Of a DNA stretch of 64,000 nt, positions 21,561 through 32,049 are shown piece by piece; the first letter of the stretch is position 1; every line of letters starts with the position of its first letter. Source of the DNA: Manihot esculenta (Eukaryota > Streptophyta > Magnoliopsida > Malpighiales > Euphorbiaceae). Under the pieces are notes generated by a model that searched no databases, was not told the origin of the DNA, and saw only the letters and a program-made list of their open reading frames with translations. The position numbers were made by a program, and so were the translations under genes. The stretch covers positions 26,959,342 through 27,023,341 of the forward strand of contig NC_035172.2 in the NCBI RefSeq assembly GCF_001659605.2. The letters are read 5' to 3'.

Positions 21561-22020
21561 ATAAGTCATTTGCATTTGAAGAAGAGTCCTTTAATATGTG
21601 GAGCGTACTATAACTTTAGAGTTGTACCTCTTTTATAGGTAACATAACCTGTTAAAACTCATCAGCAAAATAAAATCTTGCACAAGATCTAAAAGTATAA
21701 AAATTAAATTTGCATAGATGACCCATAATGATATGTGATTCTAAAGTTAATGCAGAGTCTAAATAAAAAAATAAATACAATAGTGGATAATTATTGCTTA
21801 CTGTTGGTTGTTAAGCATATAATATTACTTGGTTAATGTGTGCAAACATCACCATTTTACAATAATATAATTTGTAGCTTTTCTTTCTCTTTTTTTTTTT
21901 TAATACAATAAAGGACTCTTTCTAAACTATTAACATAATGATAGATTTTATAAAATAAACTTAATAAAGGGCTAATACTGATGGACTTTCATACTTAATG
22001 GGAGCTTGAGTGATATTTAA
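21561..22020. other. Internal H sequence, AT-rich, no gene seen
   Basis: It has a T-rich run near 21885-21900 and no coding or structural signal that I could support. Confidence 0.4.
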
Positions 22021-22460
22021 AAATAATAAAATATTTATACAAGTCATATGCGACGACAAAAATCCATCGCTGATACCATTACAAAGTTTGTCGCTATAAT
22101 AGCGATCTGCAAATGTCCATCGCAAAAAGTTTGCCACGAAGGTAGCAAATATGAATATTAAGTCTGTCACGTATCTGTTGTACAAGCTTTTTGCGACAGA
22201 ATAAAACCCTTTAGCGACGGTAATTATTTCGTTGCAAATGCCCAAATTTATAATAAAGCGCAAGTGAGATATAAATTTTGTTGTAATAGATTTTGCGACG
22301 AAATAAATTTTTTTAGTGATGGAAATATTTCGAATATCAAATTTCTAAAAAAGCGTGAGGAATATACAAATTTTGTTGTACTAAATTTTACAACGAATTA
22401 AAATCCTTTAGCGACAAAAATGTTTCCATCACAGAAACTCATATTTTTACTTGTTTGATC
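22021..22460. repeat. GCGACG-rich block resembling CACTA-type subterminal repeats
   Basis: Short motifs such as TTTAGCGACGG, TTTGCGACGAA, TTTGTCGCTA and GTCCATCGC recur in both orientations about every 30-60 bp. Such arrays are typical of the subterminal regions of plant CACTA (En/Spm) elements. No CACTA terminal repeat or 3-bp target duplication was found, so the identity is tentative. The 100-codon minus frame at 21961-22263 runs through these repeats and has no domain. Confidence 0.35.
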
Positions 22461-22540
22461 ATAATTTTCTTTAAATAATAATAAAAAAAGTGTGAGGGAT
22501 ATATATACCTTTTTGTATCGATTCCCATAAACGACGTCAA

Positions 22541-22743
22541 TAATGTTGTTCACATCATAATTTTTCGAGTATGGACCTGCAAAATATGAGAGAATACCGA
22601 GTAGGTTACTTTGACAATCTCTCTGATATTTAAGTCAATATATGTGATGAGTAAATTATAAAATTTACTGATAGAGAGAATAACATACTTAATTATGGAA
22701 GTTGTGAGCTCCTTATATAGTGTATAAAATATAGTTTAGATAT
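22541..22743 (-). repeat. Truncated right (5') LTR of H
   Basis: It matches 14761-14790 plus 15831-16013 closely, then the match stops near 22743. The expected first bases TGATG read TAATG. The truncation point adjoins unmatched sequence that leads into the LINE fragment. Confidence 0.6.
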
Positions 22744-22877
22744 ATAGATTCAAACATTTATATCTTGAACTTTCAATTTTAGTTACTTGAATGTTTAAAT
22801 TTTATCACAATTTTAACCAAAAGCTCTAATTAATTTGGAGCAAATTGAGATTTGTCATTGTCATCCTACCGAGAATT

Positions 22878-23235
22878 ATGAATGTTATAGCTTGGAACTG
22901 TTGGGGAATGGGCAACCCGAGAGTAGTTTGTATTTTGAAACATCTTGTCTGCTCTAATAAGCCTAATATTCTTTTTTTAATGGAGACTTTGGTAACAACT
23001 ACTAGAGTAGGGGAATTGTGTGTTTCGCTTAGTTTTTCTTATTTCTTTAGTATTGATAAAATTAGACGTAGAGGTGGGTTAGCTCTTTTTTGGCAAAACA
23101 ACATTTAGCTGCAGATTGTGGGTTATTCTCAAAATCATATTGATTCTCATATTACTTCTGAAGTTGGGCAGATTTGGCAATTTTGTGGGTTTTATGGAAT
23201 GCCGCAAAGGGTTTGGAGGAGGGTTTCGAGGGACC
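22878..23235 (+). pseudogene. LINE (L1-like) endonuclease fragment, cut by element F
   Basis: The frame starts MNVIAWNCWGMGNPRVV, the usual opening of the apurinic-endonuclease domain of plant L1-type retrotransposons, followed by PNILFLMET and GGLALFWQ. An in-frame TAG at 23106-23108 breaks it; the frame then continues (QIVGYSQNHID, WQFCGFYGMPQ) up to the first base of the F LTR. The rest of the LINE is absent. In intact elements this domain nicks target DNA for reverse transcription. Confidence 0.85.
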
Positions 23236-23947
23236 TGTGATGCGGAATCCCAGCCTATTAGAGACAGAAACGACACATACCCTAGTAAAAAGAACTTAGT
23301 TTAGAAAACAATTCCCCAATCTAAAGCACTCTTAATTAACATGCAATTAAGAACATTTATAATTAATTGATTATAAGAGCAGCAAGAATAAGAACCATAC
23401 AAATTAGTATCAAACCTTATTCGTGATGCAATGTCAAGAACCAAGATCTCTCTTAAGCTCTTAAAAAAGAATCGCGTAAGGAATTGTATTGAATAATTGA
23501 TAATCTGTATACAATATGGAAAAAGAGATGCTTTATATAACATAAATAAAAACCCATGATCTTTGCCACTTCCCACTACTATGCATGGACCCATGATCTA
23601 TGCCACTACCCACTACTCTGCATGGATCCATGATCTATGCCACTATCCACTACTGGATAACTACCCATTACTGGTTAACTACCAACTACTAAATAACTAC
23701 CCACTATAAATACAAAATTTGAATTGTCAATAAGGACACATTCAGCCTAATTGACTTGGAATGGCCATATTGTTTTTCAACTTCAAAATAAACTTGCAAC
23801 GCTTCAACATATTCCTTAATGAATCTTTGAAGTGCTTCCTTCATGAATCCTTGAAGTGCTTCCTTCAATCTCTTGGATCTCGACCTTATAATTAGTCCTT
23901 GAGGCAATGCTAGCTCATCATTTTTGGTGTTGTTGGTTGTGCTTACA
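23236..23947 (-). repeat. 3' LTR of element F (712 bp)
   Basis: It begins TGTGATGCGG and ends GTGCTTACA. The adjacent tract TCATCCCCTCCCTC (23948-23961) is the purine tract on the minus strand. It contains a degenerate short tandem repeat around 23565-23700 (CATGATCTATGCCACTAC-like and AACTACCCACTA-like). The partner 5' LTR is not in the window. Confidence 0.7.
23565..23706. repeat. Short tandem repeats in the F LTR
   Basis: Units like CCATGATCTATGCCACTA recur three times at 23589-23660, followed by ACTACCCACTAC/TGGATA-type 15-20-bp units to 23706. This is simple LTR minisatellite. Confidence 0.7.
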
Positions 23948-24234
23948 TCATCCCCTCCCTCTTGAAAAGGATTCATCCTCGAATCTGTACCAAAATCAAA
24001 AGGAGACAAATCAGAAACATTAAAGGTAGCACTTACACCAAACTCACCAGGCATATCAATTATGTATGCATTGTCATTGATCCGTTCCAACACTTGATAT
24101 GGTTCATCCCCTTGTGCATCAAGTTTTAATTTTCTTTGAGTCAGAAACCTTTGCTTTCGGATATGGATCCAAACCCAATCACCTGGTCTGAATACAACTT
24201 TCTTGCGACCCTTATTGGCCTGTTTCTCATACAT
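23704..24234 (-). pseudogene. Integrase C-terminal region of F, reading into the LTR
   Basis: The 176-codon frame has RPGDWVWIHIRKQRF, the GPY/F-like segment and FNVSDLSPFD, then NPFQEGGDD, where the DNA forms the purine tract. It then continues about 80 codons inside the LTR with LPQGLIIRSRSKRLKEAL. Extension of the polyprotein past the purine tract with a basic R-A/S-R-K motif is characteristic of centromeric CRM elements, whose C-terminus is thought to direct integration to centromeric chromatin. A frame break separates it from the integrase core at 24257. Confidence 0.75.
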
Positions 24235-24256
24235 TCTGTTACGCTTCTCAACATGC

Positions 24257-24877
24257 TCACGCGCTTTTCACATGTATTGATTTAACCATTTCAACATTCG
24301 CTTTTCCATCTAAATTAGACAACTCGTTCAAAGGTAAAGGCATTAAATCTAATACAGTTAATGAATTAAAACCATACACAATCTCAAAAGGTGAATAACC
24401 AGTAGAAAAATGGACAGTGCAATTATAAGCAAATTCAACATATGACAAACATTCTTCCCAAGTTTTCAAGTTCCTACCCACAATAGCACGAAGCATAGTT
24501 CCTAAAGTCCTATTAACAACTTCAATTTGGCCATCTGTTTGTGGATGACAAGTAGTAGAAAATAAAAGTTTAGTACCCAATTTTCCCCACAAAACACGCC
24601 AGAAATGACTAAGGAACTTTGACTCTCTATAAAAAACAATAGTCCTAGGTATACTATGCAAACAGACTACTTCCCTGAAAAACAAATCAGCTATGTTCGT
24701 TGCATCATCAGTTTTAAGACATGGAATAAAATGTGCCATCTTACTAAAGCGATCTACAACAACAAATACTGAATCTCTACCTCTTTTTTTCCTAGGTAAA
24801 CCTATCACAAAATCCATAAATATATCAGTCCAAGGTTCAGTAGGTAAAGGCAAAGGAGTATACAACCCATGTGGCAA
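24257..24877 (-). pseudogene. Integrase core of F
   Basis: The frame starts inside the core with [15 protein letters not shown] (first catalytic Asp in MDFV), then [29 protein letters not shown] and [15 protein letters not shown], and ends at [11 protein letters not shown]. The second catalytic Asp position (usually SDRD) reads FYRES, so the DDE triad is damaged. The zinc-binding HHCC part lies in the frame to the right (24911-25669), separated by a stop near 24911. Confidence 0.85.
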
Positions 24878-24910
24878 GGACTTAGATTTAGCCTGTTTAC
24901 ATGCAAAACA

Positions 24911-25669
24911 TTAAGCATAAATTTTCTCTACATATTTTCGTATATTAGGCCAATAAAAGTGTTCGTTCAACATGTCTAAAGTCTTTTGCACACTAAAATA
25001 TCCCATTAATCCTCCTAAATGCGATTCTCTAACAAGCAACTCACGCACTGAACAATTGGGTATGCATATTTGTTTCTCCCTAAAAAGAAACCCATCATAC
25101 AAATAAAACTTGTTAAATGCCCCATGTTCACATGGCTTAAAAAAATCAAAAAAATCCGTATCATTCTCATACATATCTTTCAAATGCTCAAACCCTAACA
25201 ACTTAGAACTAAGCATGGAAGTCAATGTATAATGTCTAGATAATGCATCAACAACCACATTCTCTTTACCTTGCTTGTATTTAATCACATAAGGAAAGAT
25301 TTTGAGATACTCAACCCACTTACCATGCCGCTTGTTCAACTTACCTTTTCCCTTCAAGTGTTTGAGAGACTGATGGTCAGTATGAATCACGAACTCATTA
25401 GGCAGCAAGTAGAGTTCCCAAACTTCAAGAGCCCTAATCAGTGCATAGAACTCTTTGTCATAGGTGGAATAGTTCAAATGTGCGCCACCTATCTTCTCAC
25501 TGAAATATGCTATGGGTCGGCCTTCCTGTATAAGAACAACACCAATACCAATCCCAGAAGTATCACATTCGATTTCAAAGGTTTTAGAGAAATCAGGTAA
25601 CCTTAAAAAAGGAGCAGCAGTAAGTTTTTCTTTTAATATGTTAAATACAAGTTCTTGTTCTTTACCCAA
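24911..25669 (-). pseudogene. RNase H and integrase zinc-binding region of F
   Basis: RNase H shows [42 protein letters not shown] and VVVDALSR. The HHCC integrase zinc domain begins near [18 protein letters not shown] and [15 protein letters not shown]; the Cys pair is cut off by the stop. The frame overlaps the next RT frame at 25633-25669, indicating a frameshift there. Confidence 0.85.
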
Positions 25670-26010
25670 TTTAACCTAATAGCCTTTTTAATAATCTCAT
25701 TTAGAGGTGCAGTAATAGTACTGAAATCTCTAACAAACTTCCAATAGAAGCTTGCTAATCCATGAAAGGATCTCACATCATTAGCATTCTTAAGTGTAGG
25801 CCAATCTTGGATAGCTTTAACTTTTTCAGTATCTAACTCAACTCCACGTGAACTAATAATAAATCCTAGAAATATGACACTATCAGTACAAAATATGCAT
25901 TTCTTAAGATTAACATACAATTCATGTTCATGCAACTTCTGTAGAACAAGTTCAACATGCCTAATATGATCATCCAAGTTTTGGCTATAAATCAATATAT
26001 CATCAAAATA
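25633..26010 (-). pseudogene. RT C-terminal half of F (left of solo LTR I)
   Basis: It begins at the catalytic box YFDDILIYSQ, continues with KLHEHELYVNLKKCIF and FLGFIISSRGVELD, and ends in the thumb. It is separated from the first half of the same domain (27298-27900) only by solo LTR I and its duplicated CACAA, so the two pieces were one uninterrupted RT before insertion. Confidence 0.9.
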
Positions 26011-26015
26011 CACAA

Positions 26016-27297
26016 TGATCAGACCAAATTTAGGCCATTTTATTATGTTGTTATTAATGTTAATTTACATTTTTTTTGCTTAATTTTGTGCTTTTGATAT
26101 TATTTTGTAGAGAACAGTGTAAAGAGGTAATTTGGTGAAAATGCTCTTAAAACTGCCTAAAATAGGATAAAGGAGAACAAGCATGAAGATGCTCTTGCCT
26201 TCCAAGGATTCAAAATTCAAAATTCAAAATTCAAAGAAGGACATTCAAAATTCAAAATTCAAAATTCAAAATTCAGCATTCAAAATTCAAATTTTAAAAG
26301 AAGGCTCTACCTCATCAAGAAAATCTAGGGCAACACTTTCATGCTATAAAAGCACAAGAGCCACATGCCAACCTCTTCTTCTTCTCCCCATTCGGATTGC
26401 AAGTGGCCGCGCCTCTCCTTCCTCTCCTAGCGCCGATTGGTTCCTTTCCTCTTCTCTTTCTTTTATTTTTTTGTTTCGTTTCAGCCATGAGTGGCTGAAA
26501 CCTCTTTTTCTAGTTGAAGATTAGGTGAAACTTTAGTTGTTTTATGGATTGGGAGATCTGAACATACATTGTTTATCTTTTGTTTTTCAATATTTATGCA
26601 ATTTCATGCTTAATTCCATTGTTGCTTTGTTGTTTAGATCAATAGGGCCCATTGATTCTTGATTGCAAAGTGATAATTTGTTAGTTTGGATAGTTTTAAA
26701 TCCGTAATTGCTTGAATTATTCAAACACAAGTAACTCTTGGTGTAAAAACTAAAGAAATTGCATGATCTAGCAATTTCACCATACGTTTGGGTAGCTAGA
26801 ATTAGGTCTCTCTATTTTTTAATGCAATTGACAGTTGTTAGATGCCAAAGACCCAAGGACGTTCCTTGCAACTTGTTAATTAGTAATTAATTAGAGGACG
26901 TTCCCTAATTGATTTATGCTTAAGGAGGGATATGGTGGTGAGAAGCATCTTTCACCTCCATAACTAATTTATTGAATCGAAAAAAGGAATCTTTGTGTCA
27001 ATGATCAATCCCAATAACTGAAGTAGATCCAATTCTTCAACTAGAGCCTTTCTCATTATTGAATTTCTTTACTTTAATTATTTACTTTACTTTGTTGCTT
27101 ACAGTATTAGTTTAATTCAATCAATATCAAAATCCCCCCTTTTTATTTTACTTTCAGTTTATTTACTTGGTCTTGATAAGGAAAATAGGTAAGTATCAAT
27201 TCCATGTGGATTCGATCCTTTTGCCACTATCTACAGTTGTAAAAATGTTGATAACCAAAAAGGTTATTTTTGACCGGCTTCGACAACCGCACTATCA
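26016..27297 (+). repeat. Solo LTR I (C-type family, 1,282 bp)
   Basis: It starts TGATCAGACC and ends CGCACTATCA, with CACAA on both sides (26011-26015 and 27298-27302). It is homologous to LTRs C and J in reverse orientation relative to C, sharing ACCGGCTTCGACAACCGC at the end. It splits the catalytic RT region of F between the VVV and YFDD residues. The 113-codon frame at 26183-26524 is LTR repeat sequence. Confidence 0.9.
26208..26293. repeat. 8-bp microsatellite (AATTCAAA)n in solo LTR I
   Basis: Runs of ATTCAAAATTCAAA are interrupted once by GAAGGAC. About ten units in total. Confidence 0.85.
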
Positions 27298-27900
27298 CAC
27301 AACCACAAATTTACCTATGTAATCATGCAAAACATGGTTCATCAATCTCATAAATGTGCTAGGTGTATTAGTTAAGCCAAAAGGCATCACTAACCATTCA
27401 TATAAACCATATTTAGTCTTAAAGGCAGTTTTCCACTTATCACCTAGCTTCATCCTAATTTGATGATAACCGCTTTTTAAATCAATCTTGGTAAAGAAAA
27501 TAGCATCACATAATTCTTCAAGCATATCATCTAATCTAAGAGTAGGATAGCGATACTTTACAGTGATTTTGTTGATCGCATGATAATCAACACACATGCG
27601 CATTATTCTATCTTTCTTTGGAACCAACAAAACAGGTGCTGTGCATGGACTGAGGCTCTCCCTGATATGTCCCTTAGCTAGCAACTCATCAACTTGCTTT
27701 TGCAATTCCTTCGTCTCCTCAGGATTACTCCGGTAAGCTGGACGGTTTGGAATCTGAGCTTCAAGAACAAAACCAATATGATGTTCTACTTCTCTAATGG
27801 GTGGCAACCCAGATGGCACATCCTCAGAAAATACATCCGCAAAATCCTGCAATAACTTAGAAAAAAAAACTAGGCAATTCATTAGTAGGGTTAGTCTCAA
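27298..27900 (-). pseudogene. RT N-terminal half of F (right of solo LTR I)
   Basis: It contains the protease-RT linker ([19 protein letters not shown]), [61 protein letters not shown] and [17 protein letters not shown], ending at GKFVVV exactly at the LTR I insertion site. The RT fold is otherwise well preserved. A frame change to the gag-protease frame occurs at 27857-27900. Confidence 0.9.
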
Positions 27901-29200
27901 TCATAAAATTGGAACTAAAACGCAACATAATCAAAGCTCTCTTCCCTAAGTATGCTTTCTTCAACTCTCTTCCTTTACAATAAAAGGAAGACTTGCTGAA
28001 TTCTTCACTCTTCTCATTCAGCTCTCCTTTTACCTCCACACTCACTAACGTTTTCTCTCCTACACGTCTCTTATTTTTATCCTTTCCTGTGCAGTCACTC
28101 TCTTTTGGGCCATTTGAAACCTTTTTTTTACTATTGGCCTCTTTTCCCTCATTCTTTTTACTTGTCTCACCTCCCTTATCCAATTTAGCAGATTGTTGTA
28201 ATTTCACTTGATCTGCATATACATCTTTAGGAGATAATGGTACAAGTATATGTTTTACACCAAGGAACGTAAAAGAAAACCTATTACTATACCCATCATG
28301 AATGACATGCCTATCAAATTTCCATGGTCTACCTAGCAAAATATGTCCAATATGCATGGGTACAATATCACAAGTAACCTCATTTACATACTTGCCAATA
28401 GAAAATGACACTTTACATTGTTTGGTTACCTTTGCCTCGCCACTATCATTCAACCACTGAAGTTTGTAAGGATTAGGGTGTTTAATAGTTTCTAGTCCTA
28501 ATTTATCAACTAAAATAGCACTAGTACAATTAACTTGACTATCTGAATCTATTATCATGCAACAGACTTTACCACCTATCAAACAACGAGTGTGAAAGAT
28601 GTTTTCACGCTGTTCAAATCCCTCTTCTTTAATAGAAACATTTAAAGTATGTAATATCACTAAGGACTCTCCCTGAACAGGATACTCTTCTATCTCTACA
28701 TCAGAACAATCTTCGAAAGGTGGAATTTCATTAGAATCAGAATTAGTTTCGGAGACTATCTCATCTCGCCTCACTATCATGTCATGTTTATTAACACACT
28801 CATTGGCATAATGCCCACGCCCTTTACATTTAAAGCACTGAATATCTCTAGTCCTATTAGATTTAAGGGCTGATTCATTTTTACCATGAGAGTTGGATGT
28901 TTCTTTGGAAGGTAACATGCCTTTTTGAGTTGAAGACTTATCAAACTTTTTAAGATCAGTCTTGGTGTTCCATTTGGAATCCCATTTGCTGTTGGAGTTT
29001 TGAGCAACTCTGTTACTCCCCAATCTATTACGGCCTCTTTGTCTTTCCACCTTAATGGCAATGTCCATCAAGTCTTCCAAATCAATATATGGTTGTAAAT
29101 CAACCACACCAGCAATCTCCTTGTTTAGACTACCAAAGAAATGAGCCATAGTCTGGTCTTCCTCCTCCACTATGTTTGCTTTGATCAGGAGCAACTCCAT
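27857..29200 (-). pseudogene. Gag C-terminus and protease of F
   Basis: The 447-codon frame has a gag helical part (MAHFFGSLNKEIAGVVDL), a basic linker, a CCHC knuckle CFKCKGRGHYANEC at residues 122-135, and an aspartic protease region RCLIGGKVCCMIIDSDSQVNC near residues 205-225. The usual protease D-G/S-G triad reads D-S-D, so the active site is probably dead. The long Lys/Glu/Ser-rich segment at 330-400 joins protease to RT. Confidence 0.85.
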
Positions 29201-29348
29201 CTCCTTATGATACTCATCAATAGATTTTGATCCCTAGGTTAATCTTTGCAACTGATGATGGAGATCTCTATAGTAATAAGTAGGCACATATTTCTTCCTC
29301 ATGATTCGCTTCATCTCTTTCCAACTAGCAATGGGTAACTCTCCATTC
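29201..29348 (-). pseudogene. Gag core fragment of F, cut by the LTR of element B
   Basis: In the same frame upstream of a TAG stop it reads SWKEMKRIMRKKYVP, YYYRDLHHQLQRL, the classic Ty3-gypsy gag core. The stop sits at a position usually filled by Gln in the Q-G motif after LQRL. The fragment ends abruptly where B begins. Confidence 0.8.
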
Positions 29349-31555
29349 TGTAACGACTCGAAATCGAACCGCTACCGGCGCTAGGATCCAGATCGACTTA
29401 AGGTCACCGGGACCCGTAGCAAGCCTAACATACAACCTGACATACCTGATAAATCCCATACATGATCATACATTTACATAAAAACTTTAAACTTTTTCAC
29501 ACATCAAGCTTGACCTGTGCATGCACTGAAACTGAATATATAAAAACCCCACACTAGAGCCCTCATCAAATGCTCTAGTTGGGTCAACATTACATACATT
29601 AAGCTTGGTTTACAACACATTAATAAAACATTACATAAGGATCATGTATCAAAAGGGATTAACCAAACACTCTAGGGTCAAGCACAATACTAATCCTCAA
29701 TACAAAACTGTACAATATCTTACAATACATACGTTTCATTATCTTTCATGTCCACAACTAAACTATTATATACATAACACTTTTAATCTTGTTGACTTCC
29801 TGGTGTACCCCGAACCTGCAAACCTGGGGGTTAAAGGAAAGGGTGAGCTACTAGAGCCCAGTGAGCAGAACATATAAAATAGTTTATATAGATATGCCAT
29901 CATGAAATGCGTCACATCACAAACAATTCACATCACAAACAATTCACATCACAGATGGATTTGTCACCAATAACCCCCCTCTTTCCTCTTTATCATAATA
30001 AATTGCCAGGACGCGTGGCATAGGCAGCCCTGGACTTTCTAACATGGTGCCAGGACGCGTGACATGGGCAGCCCTGGACTTTCTTACACTGTGCCAGGAT
30101 GCGTGGCATGGGCAGCCCTGGACTTCCTTATCATACTGAGGGCTGATGGGTCATCCAAAATCCATCCACAACAACAATAATTAATGCAATGCATCATATT
30201 CGTGAATTCTAATGCAAAACAACCGAATACATATCATGGCATTTGTGATGCATGGATCATGCTGAAAAGGATTTCATTGCTTTGAAAATAAAAGAAGTTA
30301 TGTTCTACTCACCTCTGGCAGATACTGGACTGACTCTGAAGCAACTATCTCATTGCTGGGGTCCTCGGTTTCTCGGGTCCGAACCTACACAGGTGGACTC
30401 AAATGAAGGACCAAACATATACTAACATGACTCTAAACATCTCCTCAAAAAAACCCCCTAAAACATCATAAAACATTCATAGAAAACATGCAAAAGGAGG
30501 CTGGACAAGGCACTTTCGGCGGTAGGTTCGGCGGATGAAAGTCCTTCCAGAGCCAAAAGTCAGGCACTTTCGGGGGCAGGGTTCGGCGGCCGAAAGTCTA
30601 TCTAGAGCCAAAAGTCACCAACCTTTGGCGGCAGGTTCGGCGACCGAAACTTCACTCCAGAGCCGAAAGTCCAAACTTTCGGGGGCAAGTTTAGGCGGCC
30701 AAACTGCCTCCGCAGGCAGGTTCGACGGCCGAACATGGCTTCGGCAGCCGAACCTGGGTCTTCTAGAAGGCAGAACCCAAGCCTCAAATATGCATCCAGC
30801 CACCCCAAACCTCTCAACTCAAACCAACTCATGCAAAAACATGCATAAACACATTCTTAAGCATTTAGGGGCTTAAAACTAACCTATACCCCAACAACAT
30901 CAACAATTAACATACAATAAACATACATTTCATCATTTAACTCACATAAACCCTAACATTTAACAACTACTCTAAACATGCATCAAAGCTCTCTAAAACC
31001 CCTCAAAACTTACTTAAAACATAAAAGAAGGGTAGGATCTCCACTTACCTCTTAAAGATCGAGAGGAGAGGCGATCCAAACTCGGAGATGGGAGAAATCG
31101 AGCTCCGAGGTCTCCAAGCTTCAAAACTTCGTTTTTAGCTCAAAATCTTCAAAACCAAGTTAAGACTTGTTAAAAACTTGAAGGATTTAAGGAGAAAACA
31201 CAAGATCGAAAAAAAAGGGTGGCAGAGACTCACCTTGCCCGAAAATAGAGAGAGAAAACTAGCCTATTTTCGGACAGGGGGCCTTTTATAGGTGGCTGGC
31301 CAGACCACCTTCGGGGGCCAAAAGAGCTTCCGCAAGTCACCAACGTTCGGCGGCCGAACATGAGGTTCGGCGGCCGAACCTGAGTTTCTCCTCCAAAACA
31401 TTTTCTTTCGAAACTCAATTTCTTTCTTCATTGAAACCATAAAAACATGTTAAAACATTTATAAAAACATCTTTTTACCCTTCTAGAGGGTTTTGACATC
31501 CGAGATTCCGCCGGAAAGTAGGAGTTCCAATGCCGGGGTCTCGCCGGGTATTATA
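29349..31555 (-). repeat. Left (3') LTR of B (2,207 bp)
   Basis: It begins TGTAACGACTCG and ends GGGTATTATA (TTACA in relatives). It shares the first ~450 bp with 52696-53155 at very high identity. It includes a hairpin minisatellite at 30008-30125, CG-rich palindromes at about 30515-30760 and 31338-31382, and a TATA box at 31285-31290 (minus strand). Frames at 30535-30876 are palindrome-derived. Confidence 0.9.
30008..30125. repeat. Hairpin minisatellite in the B LTR, three units
   Basis: Units of about 54 bp read GCCAGGACGCGTGGCAT, GGGCAGCCCTGGACTTTC. CCAGG and CCCTGG pair within each unit. Confidence 0.85.
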
Positions 31556-31568
31556 TTCTCCCCCCTTA
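31556..31568 (-). promoter_or_regulatory. Polypurine tract of B
   Basis: The minus strand reads purine-rich AAGGGGGGAGAA directly before the LTR. Confidence 0.8.
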
Positions 31569-31652
31569 AGAACATTTGTCCCCGAATGTTCAACAAACAA
31601 ACATAGCATGGCATAACACACATAAACACATAAAAACACATAGATACTAACC

Positions 31653-32044
31653 TTAAAAGAGATAAGGGTATTGCTGGAGCATAGACTCCCGTGTCTTCCA
31701 GGTACATTCTTCCATGTTGTGGTGATTCCAAAGGACTTTCACCATCAGGATTTCCTTGTTCCTCAGCTTTCTGATCTGCGTGTCTAGGATCCGCACTGGC
31801 TGCTCAACATAGGTGAGATCTCCTAGGATCTCCACATCAGGCTCACTAAGAACTAGATCTGACACGAACTTCCGTAACATGGAAACATGGAAAACCAGAT
31901 GGATTCTTTCCATTGATGCAGGTAAGTCCAACTTGTACAATACATTCCTGATCTTTTGCAAGATTTCCAAGGGTCCGATGTACCGCGGAGCTAGCTTACC
32001 TTTCTTCCCAAAACGAATCACCCCTTTCATAGGAGACACCTTGA
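31653..32044 (-). pseudogene. Integrase C-terminus and chromodomain of B (left of C)
   Basis: It contains [20 protein letters not shown] and RYIGPLEIL (GPY/F module), [13 protein letters not shown], and the chromodomain-like end VLWNHHNMEECTWKTRESM followed by YPYLF. Chromodomains of this class help target integration to heterochromatin. It continues directly into 38147 once C is removed, after the GCAAC duplication. Confidence 0.9.
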
Positions 32045-32049
32045 GCAAC

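Larger units (their letters stand above)
14758..22743 (-). mobile_element. Degenerate LTR element H, host of several nested insertions
   Basis: The left repeat (14758-16217, split by a hAT-like element) and a truncated right repeat (22541-22743) share sequence such as TGTTGTTCACATCATAAT and GAGAGAATACCGAGT. A purine tract follows the left LTR (16218-16231) and a primer-site-like segment ATTCCCATAAACGACGTCAA (22521-22540) precedes the right one, giving minus orientation. The interior holds a minisatellite interrupted by solo LTR J and no gag or pol motif. It is probably a non-autonomous relative of G. Confidence 0.6.
23236..29348 (-). mobile_element. Ty3-gypsy element F (CRM-like chromovirus), 5' end cut off by element B
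   Basis: From the left it holds a 3' LTR, a purine tract, the integrase C-terminus, integrase, RNase H, RT (split by solo LTR I), protease and gag, and stops where the LTR of B begins. It inserted into the LINE. The CRM-like call rests on a coding frame that reads through the purine tract into the LTR and on its C-terminal motifs; Reina-type is the alternative. Several frameshifts and stops make it inactive. Confidence 0.8.
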
